Positions 53,916 to 63,653 of a DNA stretch of 64,000 nucleotides are shown one piece after another. How positions within the stretch are numbered: the stretch's first letter is position 1; the number at the start of each line of letters is the position of its first letter. Source of the stretch: Collimonas antrihumi. Lineage in GTDB: Bacteria; Pseudomonadota; Gammaproteobacteria; Burkholderiales; Burkholderiaceae_D. The stretch covers positions 1-64,000 of the forward strand of contig NZ_JAGQED010000003.1 of NCBI RefSeq assembly GCF_018304965.1, read 5' to 3'. The position numbers and the translations under genes are program-made. The notes under the pieces are model-generated. The model searched no databases. It saw only the letters and a list, made by a program, of their open reading frames with translations, and was not told where the DNA came from.

Positions 53916-56342
53916 ATGCAATTCTCTGAAAGCTGGCTGCGTTCCATGGTCGATCCGAAGATGACTTCGGACGAATTGTCCCATCTGCTGACCATGTCCG
54001 GTCTCGAAGTGGAAGAGGTCGAGCCGGTTGCGCCGCCCTTTACCCATATCGTGGTCGGCCTGGTGGTCGAGACCGCCAAACATCCGAATGCCGATCGCCT
54101 GAACGTCTGCCAGGTCGACGTCGGCACCGGCACCATGCTCAATATCGTGTGCGGCGCGCCGAATGTACGGCCCGGCCTCAAGGTTCCTTGCGCCATGGTC
54201 GGCGCCGTCCTGCCGCCTGGTGCGGATGGCAAGCCGTTCGAGATCAAGCTCGGCCAGTTGCGCGGTGTCGAGTCGCAAGGCATGCTGTGTTCAGCGCGTG
54301 AATTGAAATTGTCGGAAGACCAGGGCGGCTTGCTTGAGTTGCCTGATGATGCGCCGGTTGGCCAGAATTTCCGCGATTATTACGAACTGAACGATCTCAA
54401 GTTCACCATCAAGCTGACGCCGAACAAGGCCGATTGCCTGTCGGTGCTGGGTGTGGCGCGTGAAGTATCGGCGCTGACCGGTACCCCGCTGAAGCAACCG
54501 GTGTTCAAGGCTGTGGCTTCGACCATCACAGAAACCTTGCCAGTCAAGATTTCTGCGCCGGATTTGTGCGGCCGTTTTTCCGGCCGCGTGATCCGCGGCT
54601 TGAACGCCAAGGCAGCAACCCCGCATTGGATGAAGCAGCGCCTGGAACGCAGCGGTCAGCGTTCGATCTCGGCGCTGGTCGACATTTCCAACTATGTGAT
54701 GCTGGAGCTCGGCCGTCCGACGCACGTGTTCGACCTCGACAAGATCCACGGCGGCCTCGATGTTCGTTGGGGCAAGCCAGGTGAATCGCTCAAACTGTTG
54801 AACGGTAATACCGTCAGCGTAGACGAATGGATCGGCGTGATCGCCGATGACCGGCAAATCGAATCGCTGGCTGGCATCATGGGCGGCGACGCTACCGCGG
54901 TCTCGCTGGAAACGCAGAATATCTATCTGGAAGCCGCATTCTGGTGGCCGCAAGCGATCCAGGGCCGCGCCCGTCGTTTCAATTTCTCGACCGATGCCGG
55001 TCATCGCTTCGAGCGTGGCGTCGATTTCGCGACCACGGTTGAGCACATCGAACGCATCACCGCCTTGCTGGTTGAAATTTGCGGTACGCCGCAGACGCAA
55101 GTCGGCCCGGTCGACGATCAAAGCGTCAATTTGCCCAAGCGCGATCCGGTCAAGGTCCGCACCGCGCGTGCGGTCCGGGTCATCGGCGTGCCATTGTCGG
55201 ATAGCCAGATCGCCGACATCTTCACCCGCCTCGGCCTGGCCTTTACGCAAGAGAGCGGTGTATTTTCCGTGACACCGCCATCGTATCGTTTCGATATCGA
55301 GATCGAGGAAGACCTGATCGAAGAAATCGCGCGCGTCTACGGTTTTGAAAATATCCCGGCCTTGCCGCCGGTGGCGCCTAACGCCATGTATATCGCGCCT
55401 GAAAACCAGCGTTCGCTGTTTACGATTCGTCGTCAGCTGGCCGACCTGGATTATCAGGAAGTGATCAATTTCAGCTTCGTCGAAGAAGCCTGGGAAGCCG
55501 ATTTTGCCGGCAACCTGGCGCCGATCAAGGTGGTCAATCCGATCGCCAGCCAGATGGGCGTAATGCGTTCAACGCTGGTCGGAAGCCTGATTGCCAACGT
55601 CAAATACAATCTCAACCGCAAGCTGAACCGGGTCCGGATTTTTGAAACCGGCGCCGTCTACATGCGTAACCAGGAAGTTCAGAACGGCCCGCTGGCGGTG
55701 GCTGGATACGATCAGCCTAAGCGTGTAACAGGCTTGGCTTACGGTCCGCAAGCCGACGAGCAATGGGGCCAGGCCAGCCGTACCGTCGATTTCTTCGATG
55801 TGAAGGCAGACCTGGAAGCCTTGTTTGCACCTGCCGCTTTGCGTTTTGCCAAAATCGAGCACCCGGCGCTGCACCCCGGCCGTTCGGCGCAAGTGCTGCT
55901 GGGTGACCAGGTAGTCGGTTTCATCGGCGAGCTGCATCCGCGTCTGCAACAGAAATATGAACTGCCTTTGGCGCCGGTTTTGTTCGAAGTCGATGGCTTG
56001 GCGTTGCAGCAACGGCAAGTGCCTGCTTATGTCGAGATTTCGAAATTCCCGGCCGTGGTGCGCGACCTCGCCGTGGTAGTCAAACAAGCGGTTTATGCGC
56101 AGGATTTATTGGATGTTTTTGCTGCTGAGCAGCAACATAATCCTGCCTGCCGAATTCTGCAAGCCATTGTTTTATTTGATGAATATCATGGCAAAGGGCT
56201 GGAAAATGACGAAAAAAGTCTTGCTTTCCGGTTTACCTTGCAAGATACTGAAAATACCCTTCAAGAAGACACCGTAGAAGCCGCCATGTCGGCTTTGATT
56301 GCGGCTGTCGGTAAGGTGCCGTCAGCAAAACTGCGCACCTGA
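53916..56342 (+). CDS. pheT: Phenylalanyl-tRNA synthetase beta subunit
   Basis: Editing and tRNA-binding subunit, 808 residues. Start [24 protein letters not shown]-like tRNA-binding segment ([17 protein letters not shown]-type, here [19 protein letters not shown]), B3/B4 editing region, B5 domain, [23 protein letters not shown], and a C-terminal FDX-ACB domain ending [14 protein letters not shown] precedes the ATG at 53916. It is separated from pheS by a palindromic repeat. Confidence 0.96.
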   Translation: MQFSESWLRSMVDPKMTSDELSHLLTMSGLEVEEVEPVAPPFTHIVVGLVVETAKHPNADRLNVCQVDVGTGTMLNIVCGAPNVRPGLKVPCAMVGAVLPPGADGKPFEIKLGQLRGVESQGMLCSARELKLSEDQGGLLELPDDAPVGQNFRDYYELNDLKFTIKLTPNKADCLSVLGVAREVSALTGTPLKQPVFKAVASTITETLPVKISAPDLCGRFSGRVIRGLNAKAATPHWMKQRLERSGQRSISALVDISNYVMLELGRPTHVFDLDKIHGGLDVRWGKPGESLKLLNGNTVSVDEWIGVIADDRQIESLAGIMGGDATAVSLETQNIYLEAAFWWPQAIQGRARRFNFSTDAGHRFERGVDFATTVEHIERITALLVEICGTPQTQVGPVDDQSVNLPKRDPVKVRTARAVRVIGVPLSDSQIADIFTRLGLAFTQESGVFSVTPPSYRFDIEIEEDLIEEIARVYGFENIPALPPVAPNAMYIAPENQRSLFTIRRQLADLDYQEVINFSFVEEAWEADFAGNLAPIKVVNPIASQMGVMRSTLVGSLIANVKYNLNRKLNRVRIFETGAVYMRNQEVQNGPLAVAGYDQPKRVTGLAYGPQADEQWGQASRTVDFFDVKADLEALFAPAALRFAKIEHPALHPGRSAQVLLGDQVVGFIGELHPRLQQKYELPLAPVLFEVDGLALQQRQVPAYVEISKFPAVVRDLAVVVKQAVYAQDLLDVFAAEQQHNPACRILQAIVLFDEYHGKGLENDEKSLAFRFTLQDTENTLQEDTVEAAMSALIAAVGKVPSAKLRT

Positions 56343-56456
56343 TCTGTAATTGAATGGCTTTAGTAATGATAAAACCTGCAGCAACATGCCGGTGCACGCG
56401 ATATACCCGCAGCACCGGCGGCCGCAATCTCAAAAAGACAGGGGCGTAACAACAGA

Positions 56457-56900
56457 ATGAATGATATGCAGACTGTAGAATTTCAATCCGTTCTGGACGC
56501 CGATCTGAATCGGGCGATGCGTGAAGCGCAAGCCCGTTCGCAGGCAGAAAAGAATTTGCCGACATTAACCAAGGCGGAACTGGCTGAACTTTTGTTTGAA
56601 CAAGTTGGCCTCAACAAGCGTGAAGCCAAAGACATGGTTGAAACGTTTTTCGATGAAATCCGCGACGCGCTGGAACGCGGCGAGTCGGTGAAATTATCGG
56701 GTTTCGGCAATTTTCAATTGCGCGACAAGCCGCAACGTCCGGGCCGTAATCCAAAAACCGGGGAAGAAATTCCTATCACTGCGCGTCGCGTGGTGACTTT
56801 TCACGCCAGTCAAAAACTCAAGGGCATGGTTGAAGCCGCAAGCCTGCAACCAATCCAGCCTATCCAGCAGTTTGCCGCCGTTCTCCAAACTAATTCATGA
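56457..56900 (+). CDS. ihfA: Integration host factor alpha subunit with N- and C-terminal extensions
   Basis: DNA-bending HU/IHF protein. The core [60 protein letters not shown] and [16 protein letters not shown] includes the DNA-intercalating beta arms. At 147 residues it is longer than the usual 100 or so, with about 34 extra residues at the start and about 20 at the end (hydrophobic/Gln-rich). Position after pheT is the classical place. It overlaps merR by 4 bases. Confidence 0.94.
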   Translation: MNDMQTVEFQSVLDADLNRAMREAQARSQAEKNLPTLTKAELAELLFEQVGLNKREAKDMVETFFDEIRDALERGESVKLSGFGNFQLRDKPQRPGRNPKTGEEIPITARRVVTFHASQKLKGMVEAASLQPIQPIQQFAAVLQTNS

Positions 56901-57304
56901 ACGATAAAGTGAGTAAGTCCGAGCTTGTCGTGTTGCCGCCGATCCCGGCCAAGCGCTATTTCACCATTGGCGAGGTCAGCGAGTTGTGCGGCGTCAAGCC
57001 GCATGTGCTGCGCTACTGGGAGCAGGAGTTCACCCAGCTTAAGCCGGTTAAACGGCGTGGCAACCGTCGCTATTACCAGCACCACGAGGTGTTGTTGATC
57101 CGCCGAATCCGTGAACTGCTGTACGAGCATGGCTTCACCATCAGCGGCGCTCGTAACAAGCTCGATGGCCGCCTCGGCAGCAGCGCTGAAGCCGAGCTTG
57201 CCGCCGAGCCGAAGCAAGATGAAATCAATCTTGTCGAAGTGCGTCACGAACTGGAACAGATACTGAATTTGCTGATGCCCAAGGTAGAGCAAGCAGTTGA
57301 ATGA
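56897..57304 (+). CDS. MerR-family transcriptional regulator
   Basis: A 135-residue MerR regulator with the [23 protein letters not shown] then [19 protein letters not shown], followed by [20 protein letters not shown]. No cysteine effector site is visible beyond one Cys in the HTH. This gene conventionally follows ihfA in Burkholderiales, by recollection. Target unknown. A strong terminator follows. Confidence 0.93.
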   Translation: MNDKVSKSELVVLPPIPAKRYFTIGEVSELCGVKPHVLRYWEQEFTQLKPVKRRGNRRYYQHHEVLLIRRIRELLYEHGFTISGARNKLDGRLGSSAEAELAAEPKQDEINLVEVRHELEQILNLLMPKVEQAVE

Positions 57305-57319
57305 ATGCTGAAGAAACGA

Positions 57320-57341
57320 GGGAGAGAAATCTCCCTTTTTT
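57320..57341 (+). terminator. Rho-independent terminator of the thrS-merR block
   Basis: GGGAGA (57320-57325) and TCTCCC (57330-57335) form a perfect stem with a GAAA loop, followed by T6. Confidence 0.93.
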
Positions 57342-57422
57342 GTATTTAGGATGTTGAGTTCGGATTACGCCTTGTCCGCTTCCCATCGACCTCCATCCAC
57401 CCATTTTATTTACTCCCCGATC

Positions 57423-58073
57423 ATGCTCAGCGACCCACGTTTCCCCAATCTTTTCATCCTTAATCACCCGCTGATCCAGCACAAGCTGACTCACATGCGG
57501 AGTAAGGAAACATCCACTCGCACATTCCGTCAGCTGCTGCGTGAAATCACGCTGTTGATGGGGTATGAAATCACGCGTGACTTGCCGCTGACCACGCAGT
57601 TGATCGAGACGCCGATGCAAAGCATGGAGGCGCCGGTGATTGCCGGCCGCAAGCTGGCGGTGGTGCCGGTGTTGCGGGCGGGGATTGGCATGAGTGATGG
57701 TTTGCTGGATCTGGTGCCTTCGGCGCGGGTCGGTCATATCGGGGTGTATCGCGATCCTGCGACGCATCAGCCGGTTGAATATCTGGTGCGTTTGCCGGAT
57801 TTGGCGGAGCGTATATTTATCGTATGCGATCCGATGGTGGCCACTGGTAATTCCGCGGTGCATGCGGTCGATGTGCTGAAGAAGCGCGGCGTCGGCGACG
57901 AACAAATCATTTTCCTGGCGCTGGTGGCTGCACCCGAAGGTGTGCAGGTATTCCAGAATGCGCATCCTGGGGTCAAGCTATATGTGGCAAGCCTGGATTC
58001 GCATCTGGACGAACACGCATACATCGTGCCTGGTTTAGGCGATGCCGGCGACCGGATTTTCGGCACCAAATAA
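57423..58073 (+). CDS. upp: Uracil phosphoribosyltransferase
   Basis: Salvages uracil to UMP using PRPP. 216 residues: [39 protein letters not shown], the PRPP loop [18 protein letters not shown], and [15 protein letters not shown] at the end with the uracil-binding residues. The open frame begins at 57351, but similarity starts at the ATG at 57423. Confidence 0.95.
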   Translation: MLSDPRFPNLFILNHPLIQHKLTHMRSKETSTRTFRQLLREITLLMGYEITRDLPLTTQLIETPMQSMEAPVIAGRKLAVVPVLRAGIGMSDGLLDLVPSARVGHIGVYRDPATHQPVEYLVRLPDLAERIFIVCDPMVATGNSAVHAVDVLKKRGVGDEQIIFLALVAAPEGVQVFQNAHPGVKLYVASLDSHLDEHAYIVPGLGDAGDRIFGTK

Positions 58074-58086
58074 GTGGCAGTTAAAT

Positions 58087-58153
58087 GGGGGGCAGAGTTT
58101 TTTTACGACAGTTGTATCGTCGTAAATTACACTCCCCGCGCGGCTCTGACCCC
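58087..58153 (+). repeat. Nested palindrome, REP-like
   Basis: Outer arms GGGGGGCAGAG (58087-58097) and CTCTGACCCC (58144-58153) enclose an inner stem TTTACGAC (58102-58109) / GTCGTAAA (58119-58126). The outer GGGGTCAGAG-type arms resemble elements seen near REP-associated transposases. The element lies in the convergent gap between upp and the DJ-1-like gene. Confidence 0.7.
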
Positions 58154-58199
58154 TTTTAACGGACCACGGAGTACATCCCGTAGCAGTCGAGAATACAAA

Positions 58200-58877
58200 T
58201 CACCCCAACAACTTCAAAACCCGCTCCGCCACAGCAACCGAAGAAGCCGGATTCTGCCCGGTAATCAAATTACCGTCAGTAACCGCATAGCTCTGCCAAT
58301 CCGCCAACTTACTATAATTCCCACCCAGCCGCTTCAACTCAGTTTCCACCAAAAACGGCACAATATCCGTCAACTGCACAGCCGCTTCCTCGCTATCTGA
58401 AAAGCCGGTAACCTTCTTACCCTTCACCAGCGGACTACCATCTGCCGCCCGTGCATGGCGCAGGACACCCGGCGCATGACATACCGCCGATACCGGCTTA
58501 CCCGCGGCATACATGGTTTCGATCAACGCAATCGAATCCTTGTCTTCCGCCAGATCCCACAATGGACCGTGGCCGCCCGGATAGAACACGGCGTCATAAG
58601 ACGCAGCTTGCACGCTCGCCAGTTTAATGGTCGATGCCAATGCCGCCTGCGCCGCCGCATCTTTCCGAAACCGTTCAGTAGCCTCGGTTTGCGCATCGGC
58701 TTCGTCGCTCTTCGGGTCGAGCGGCGGTTGTCCGCTTTGCGGTGATGCCAGTGTGATAGTGGCGCCGGCATCCAGGAAGGCGTAGTAGGGTGCGGCAAAT
58801 TCTTCCAGCCAGAAGCCGGTCTTCTTACCTGTGTTGCCCAACTGGTCGTGGGAGGTAAGTACCATTAATATCTTCAT
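58200..58877 (-). CDS. DJ-1/PfpI-family protein (type 1 glutamine amidotransferase fold)
   Basis: A 225-residue protein of the DJ-1/Hsp31 group: KILMVLTSHDQLGNTGKKTGFWLEE at the start, YPGGHGPLWDLAED in the middle, and the nucleophile elbow VSAVCHAPGVLRHA with the reactive cysteine. Family members act as chaperones, glyoxalase III or deglycases that handle reactive carbonyls. ATG at 58877 has AAAGGA in front. It probably shares a transcript with the MDR gene upstream (51 bases). Confidence 0.87.
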   Translation of the reverse strand: MKILMVLTSHDQLGNTGKKTGFWLEEFAAPYYAFLDAGATITLASPQSGQPPLDPKSDEADAQTEATERFRKDAAAQAALASTIKLASVQAASYDAVFYPGGHGPLWDLAEDKDSIALIETMYAAGKPVSAVCHAPGVLRHARAADGSPLVKGKKVTGFSDSEEAAVQLTDIVPFLVETELKRLGGNYSKLADWQSYAVTDGNLITGQNPASSVAVAERVLKLLG

Positions 58878-58927
58878 CTGAATTCCTTTTGAGTGTGTGC
58901 TGCGTAATAGCTCGATGGCGCGATGGT

Positions 58928-59971
58928 TCATTCATCGCCGGCGCGTATCACCAGCTTGCCGAAGTTCTTGCCTTCCAATAAGCCGATAAAGGCTTGCGGT
59001 GCATTCTCCAGACCGTCGACGATATCTTCCCGGAATTTGATTTTCCCGGCGGCGAACCAGCCGCTCATCTCATTGAAGAATTCCAGGTAGCGATGGTAGT
59101 AGTCGAAAATGATGAAACCTTGCATCTTGATGCGGCGTACCAGCAGTCTGCCCATCAGTCCCGGCAGATTGTCCGGTCCTTGCGGTTTGTCGGTGGCGTT
59201 ATAGTTGGCGATCAGGCCGCATACGGGCACCCGCGCGTGCAGGTTCAGCAAAGGCAGGACAGCGCTGAACACGGCGCCGCCGACGTTTTCAAAATACACA
59301 TCGATACCTTTATCGCAGGCGGCTGCGAGCTGTTGCGGGAAATCGGTGGCGCGATGGTCTACGCAGGCGTCAAACCCCAGTTCTTCCACCGCATACTTGC
59401 ACTTGTCTGCGCCGCCGGCGATGCCGACTACGCGGCAACCCTTGATCTTGGCAATCTGCCCGACCACCGAACCCACGGCGCCGGTAGCGGCTGCTACCAC
59501 CACGGTCTCGCCGGCTTGCGGCAGGCCGATGTCGAGCAAGCCCATGTAGGCGGTAAAGCCGGGCATGCCAAGCACGCCCAAGGCGTAGGACGGTTTGCCG
59601 AGTTTGGCGTCAAGTTTGGTCAGGCCTTTGCCGTCCGACAGTTCGTAGTCTTGCCAGCCGCTGTAGCTGAGGACCAGATCCCCCACTTTGTAGTCAGCAT
59701 GTTCGGAAGCTACGACCCGCGACACCGTGCCGCCGACCATCACTCCGCCGACCTCGACCGACGGCGCATAAGAAGGAGCGTCGCTCATGCGGCCGCGCAT
59801 GTAGGGATCAAGCGACAGGTAGACGGTACGCAGCAATACCTGGCCGGCGGCCGGTGTCGGCACCGGGCTTTCATCGATCTTGAAATTATTGGCAGTTGGC
59901 GCGCCGTGCGGGCGCGAGGCCAGCAGGATGCGGCGATTGACGGTTTTGCTCTGGGATGTACTTTGCGACAT
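58928..59971 (-). CDS. NADP-dependent oxidoreductase, curcumin/dihydrocurcumin reductase-like (MDR)
   Basis: Zinc-free medium-chain reductase of 347 residues: NRRILLASRPHGAPTANNFKI start, DPYMRGRMSD, and cofactor loop VVAAATGAVGSVVGQIAKIKG. It continues CRVVGIAGGADKC, VDHRATDF and DVYFENVGGAVF. Homologues reduce C=C bonds of enones and alkenals with NADPH. The gene lies downstream of the TetR regulator and beside the yqhD remnant and the DJ-1 gene, consistent with electrophile defence. Confidence 0.9.
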   Translation of the reverse strand: MSQSTSQSKTVNRRILLASRPHGAPTANNFKIDESPVPTPAAGQVLLRTVYLSLDPYMRGRMSDAPSYAPSVEVGGVMVGGTVSRVVASEHADYKVGDLVLSYSGWQDYELSDGKGLTKLDAKLGKPSYALGVLGMPGFTAYMGLLDIGLPQAGETVVVAAATGAVGSVVGQIAKIKGCRVVGIAGGADKCKYAVEELGFDACVDHRATDFPQQLAAACDKGIDVYFENVGGAVFSAVLPLLNLHARVPVCGLIANYNATDKPQGPDNLPGLMGRLLVRRIKMQGFIIFDYYHRYLEFFNEMSGWFAAGKIKFREDIVDGLENAPQAFIGLLEGKNFGKLVIRAGDE

Positions 59972-60057
59972 GTTGGCTACTCCTTCGGTGAAATGAGTGC
60001 CAGCGATGTTCTGCCGGCACGGGCGAAATTAGCTAAAGATCAAATTGGATGTCAAAT

Positions 60058-60278
60058 TTACAATGCTGCTTCGAGAATGCTGCGGCTGACAGCCAGAGTA
60101 TGGTCCTGATGTTCGCCCAGCGCTGTCATGCCGTGTTTGTCCAGCTGTCCGAGCACGGTCTCGACCGCGTCCTGACCCAGTTCGTGGTCCGACAGCCTAG
60201 TCTTGATGCCCAGGCTTTCAAAGAAATCACGGGTGCGTTCGATGGCCAGGTCGACGCGCATCTTCGCTGCCGGTGGGA
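60058..60278 (-). pseudogene. C-terminal remnant of a YqhD-like NADPH-dependent alcohol dehydrogenase
   Basis: The frame reads MRVDLAIERTRDFFESLGIK, TRLSDHELGQDAVETVLGQL and DKHGMTALGEHQDHTLAVSR, ending ILEAAL. This matches the last 75 residues of YqhD/iron-type alcohol dehydrogenases as I remember them. About 310 N-terminal residues with the metal site are absent. Just upstream the frame appears to shift (a second frame reads NPTGSEDAR). It is a decayed gene. Confidence 0.72.
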
Positions 60279-60353
60279 TTGTAGAATTCAAAATTCAGCA
60301 TGCGGGTTCCTTGAAAAGTAGACCGCTCAACTAATCGAGCGGTAAAAAAAGCA

Positions 60354-60552
60354 CGCGCTTGTGTCGTAATGCCATTCAGTTAAGACGCCAAAGATATCAC
60401 CCTCATGCGTCGTTCCCGCGAACGCGGGAATCCATTTTCATTGTTTCACTCGGTAATTTGGATCCCCGCGTTCGCGGGGATGACGGAGCCGCCGCCGTGG
60501 CGGCTGGCCACGTCATATCACTTAACTGAACGGCATTGCGCGCTTGTGTCGT
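60354..60552 (+). mobile_element. MITE-like element with terminal inverted repeats and flanking direct repeats
   Basis: CGCGCTTGTGTCGT occurs at 60354-60367 and again at 60539-60552. Just inside are AATGCCATTCAGTTAAG (60368-60384) and CTTAACTGAACGGCATT (60521-60537), inverted with one mismatch. One unmatched base, G at 60538, lies before the right copy. The interior carries the CCCCGCG palindrome pair and no reading frame. Direct repeats could be a target-site duplication. Confidence 0.6.
60409..60485 (+). repeat. CCCCGCGAACGCGGGG palindromic pair, copy 2
   Basis: Modules CGTCGTTCCCGCGAACGCGG (60409 on) and GATCCCCGCGTTCGCGGGGA (60461 on, to the GACGG end) mirror each other, as in the copy at 53776-53844. 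The order of the T/C variants is reversed. Confidence 0.85.
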
Positions 60553-60585
60553 GCCTTAATTTAGTGTTGTCGGTGTCGGGGAAGT

Positions 60586-61194
60586 CTATGGCGCCGGTCT
60601 TGTCAGTACATCCAAGGTAACCTCCATGGCGTTTTCGAGAGCGCTGCGATCTTGCTGGAGCTTGGCTAGCAGGCTGGCGCCCAGCCATAACTGGTAAAGC
60701 ATTTGCGCGGTTTTTTGCGGTTCCAGTTCGACCCGCAGGGAGCCATCGGCGATCCCTTCGGCGATGCAGTCCGCCAGTCGCGCCATCACTTGTCGCGTGC
60801 CTTCGCACAAAACCAGGCGCATCTCATCCGACAGGTCGGCGACCTCGGCGCTGAGTTTGACTACCAGGCACTTATCCATGGCTTCTGAGCCAGATTGGGT
60901 GTCGCGCCAGTGGCTCCAGTAACGCAGCAGCCGTTCGCGGGCAGGCTCTTGCACCGGTTGCACCGCAATTTGCAGGACATCTTCCAATGCTTGCAGGTAA
61001 TCGTCGACGTATTGCTCCATCAACGCCCGGCCGTATTGTTCCTTCGATCCGAAGTAGTGGTAGAAGGAGCCTTTCGGAATAGCCGCAGCACTCAGGATCT
61101 CGCTCAGTCCGACGCCCGAGAAACCTTTGACGGCAATGATTTTTTGTCCGGCGTCGAGGATGTGACGCTTGGTTGTATCGTAGTTTGCTCTCAT
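60586..61194 (-). CDS. TetR/AcrR-family regulator (NemR/AcuR-like)
   Basis: A 202-residue repressor. HTH: RHILDAGQKIIAVKGFSGVG, then LSEILSAAAIPKGSFYHYFG with the recognition helix. The C-terminal domain has CLVVKLSAEVADLSDEMRLV with a cysteine at about residue 108. NemR-type proteins respond to electrophiles through a reactive cysteine. A perfect-armed palindrome lies at 61215-61235, 21 bases before the start. Likely targets are the downstream MDR and DJ-1 genes. Specific assignment is inference. Confidence 0.87.
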   Translation of the reverse strand: MRANYDTTKRHILDAGQKIIAVKGFSGVGLSEILSAAAIPKGSFYHYFGSKEQYGRALMEQYVDDYLQALEDVLQIAVQPVQEPARERLLRYWSHWRDTQSGSEAMDKCLVVKLSAEVADLSDEMRLVLCEGTRQVMARLADCIAEGIADGSLRVELEPQKTAQMLYQLWLGASLLAKLQQDRSALENAMEVTLDVLTRPAP

Positions 61195-61214
61195 GATTTG
61201 TCGATTTTAATCTA

Positions 61215-61235
61215 AATTAGACCGGTCGTCTAATT
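61215..61235. promoter_or_regulatory. Operator of the TetR-family regulator
   Basis: AATTAGAC (61215-61222) and GTCTAATT (61228-61235) are perfect inverted 8-bp arms with a CGGTC spacer. It resembles the NemR box (TAGACC-N4-GGTCTA) with a shorter spacer. The site is in the divergent region between tetR and the LysR gene. Confidence 0.75.
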
Positions 61236-61415
61236 GCAGCCGATTTTTTGTGATTGCTGTACGGAAAATCGATGTTGATTCGATACCTGAAGTCACGCCT
61301 GTCGTGCTTTGGCGACGTCTACCCATGCACAGGCATATCCGTTATGCTAGTGAGGTTTATTGTGCAATATTCTTGTCTGAACGTTCGCATCCCTATACTA
61401 ATTTTAGCGCCGCCC

Positions 61416-62354
61416 ATGACATCCCGTACCAATCATCACCTCGATACCTACTTGCTACGCGTTTTGCACACCTTGTTGGTGGAAAAGAGCGTCTCGCGTA
61501 CCGCAATCAAGTTAGGCCAATCGCAGCCGACCATCAGCAATACGCTCAAGCGCCTGCGCGAACTGACCGGCGACGCCATCCTGGTGCGCGGCAAAACCGG
61601 CATGGTGCCTACCGAACGCGGGCAGGAATTGCTGGCGCTGGCGAAACAGGGATTGGAAGTCATCGAACGAATCGCAGCGCCGGTAGCGGCTTTCGAGGCC
61701 GACAGCACGGCGCGGGTATTTCATATCGCCACGCCGGATTACCTGAACATGCTGCTGATCCCTTCCATCATCGAGCAGCTGCGCCGGCGCGCGCCCGGCG
61801 CCAGCCTGATGGTGCATGCGCTGGATGCCAATCTGGATTACGCCAACGCACTGGAAAACGGCCGCTTCGACCTGGTGATCGGCAACTGGCCCGATCCGCC
61901 CGAGCATCTGCACCTGGCGCAATTGTTCGATGACGATGTGGTCTGCATGATGCATCGCGATCATCCGGTAGCCAAGAAGGGGTTGACCCTGAAGTATTAT
62001 CTGGAAATGCCGCATCTGGCGCCGACGCCCTATATTGAAGGGCATCGCAGCGGTATCGATGCTGCCTTGGCCGAGCAAGGCTTGAAGCGCAATGTGCAGG
62101 TGACGATTCCGTATTTTGCGCTGGTGCCGCATGTGCTGGCGAAATCGGATTTGATTTTTACCACCGGCCGGCAATTTGCCGAGCACATCATCGCGGATTG
62201 GCCGATAGGCATGTTTACACTGCCGTTCGATATGCCGAAAATGCGTTTTTACATGCTGTGGCATGCGCGCTCGCATGTGGCGCCGGATGTGGTGTGGCTG
62301 CGGCGGCTGATTGCCGAAGTGTCGGCCGACCTGGGCAAGTCGGGTAAAAAATAA
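61416..62354 (+). CDS. LysR-family regulator
   Basis: A 312-residue LTTR: HLDTYLLRVLHTLLVEKSVS, then RTAIKLGQSQPTISNTLKRL (HTH about residues 8-66) and an effector domain from about residue 95 (ARVFHIATPDYLNMLLIPSI). The open frame starts at 61254, but the ATG at 61416 begins the family similarity. It is divergent from the TetR gene and convergent with the OYE gene. Possible regulator of the OYE or the defence group; no direct evidence. Confidence 0.87.
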   Translation: MTSRTNHHLDTYLLRVLHTLLVEKSVSRTAIKLGQSQPTISNTLKRLRELTGDAILVRGKTGMVPTERGQELLALAKQGLEVIERIAAPVAAFEADSTARVFHIATPDYLNMLLIPSIIEQLRRRAPGASLMVHALDANLDYANALENGRFDLVIGNWPDPPEHLHLAQLFDDDVVCMMHRDHPVAKKGLTLKYYLEMPHLAPTPYIEGHRSGIDAALAEQGLKRNVQVTIPYFALVPHVLAKSDLIFTTGRQFAEHIIADWPIGMFTLPFDMPKMRFYMLWHARSHVAPDVVWLRRLIAEVSADLGKSGKK

Positions 62355-62361
62355 GAAAGAA

Positions 62362-62479
62362 GGGTGGGCAATGTTGCCCACGCTGTTACCGCGATAACCG
62401 GAGTGCCGACTCTCGTGACACGGAAATAGGCATGTACGCGGAGTGAGTTCACGCGTGGGCACCAGTGCCCACACCCTAC
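62362..62479 (+). repeat. GGGTGGGCAA palindromic repeat pair, copy 2
   Basis: Modules GGGTGGGCAATGTTGCCCAC (62362 on) and GCGTGGGCACCAGTGCCCAC (62453 on, ending ACCCTAC) mirror each other, with about 70 bases between, longer than in copy 1 at 51785-51856. It lies in the gap between the convergent LysR and OYE genes. Confidence 0.8.
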
Positions 62480-62489
62480 ATCCGTTACC

Positions 62490-63644
<1,155 letters not shown>

Positions 63645-63653
<9 letters not shown>

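Noticed and set aside
57305-57422. tRNA gene after merR
   Set aside because: A tRNA often follows ihfA-merR in related bacteria, but only a terminator and the upp leader are present here.
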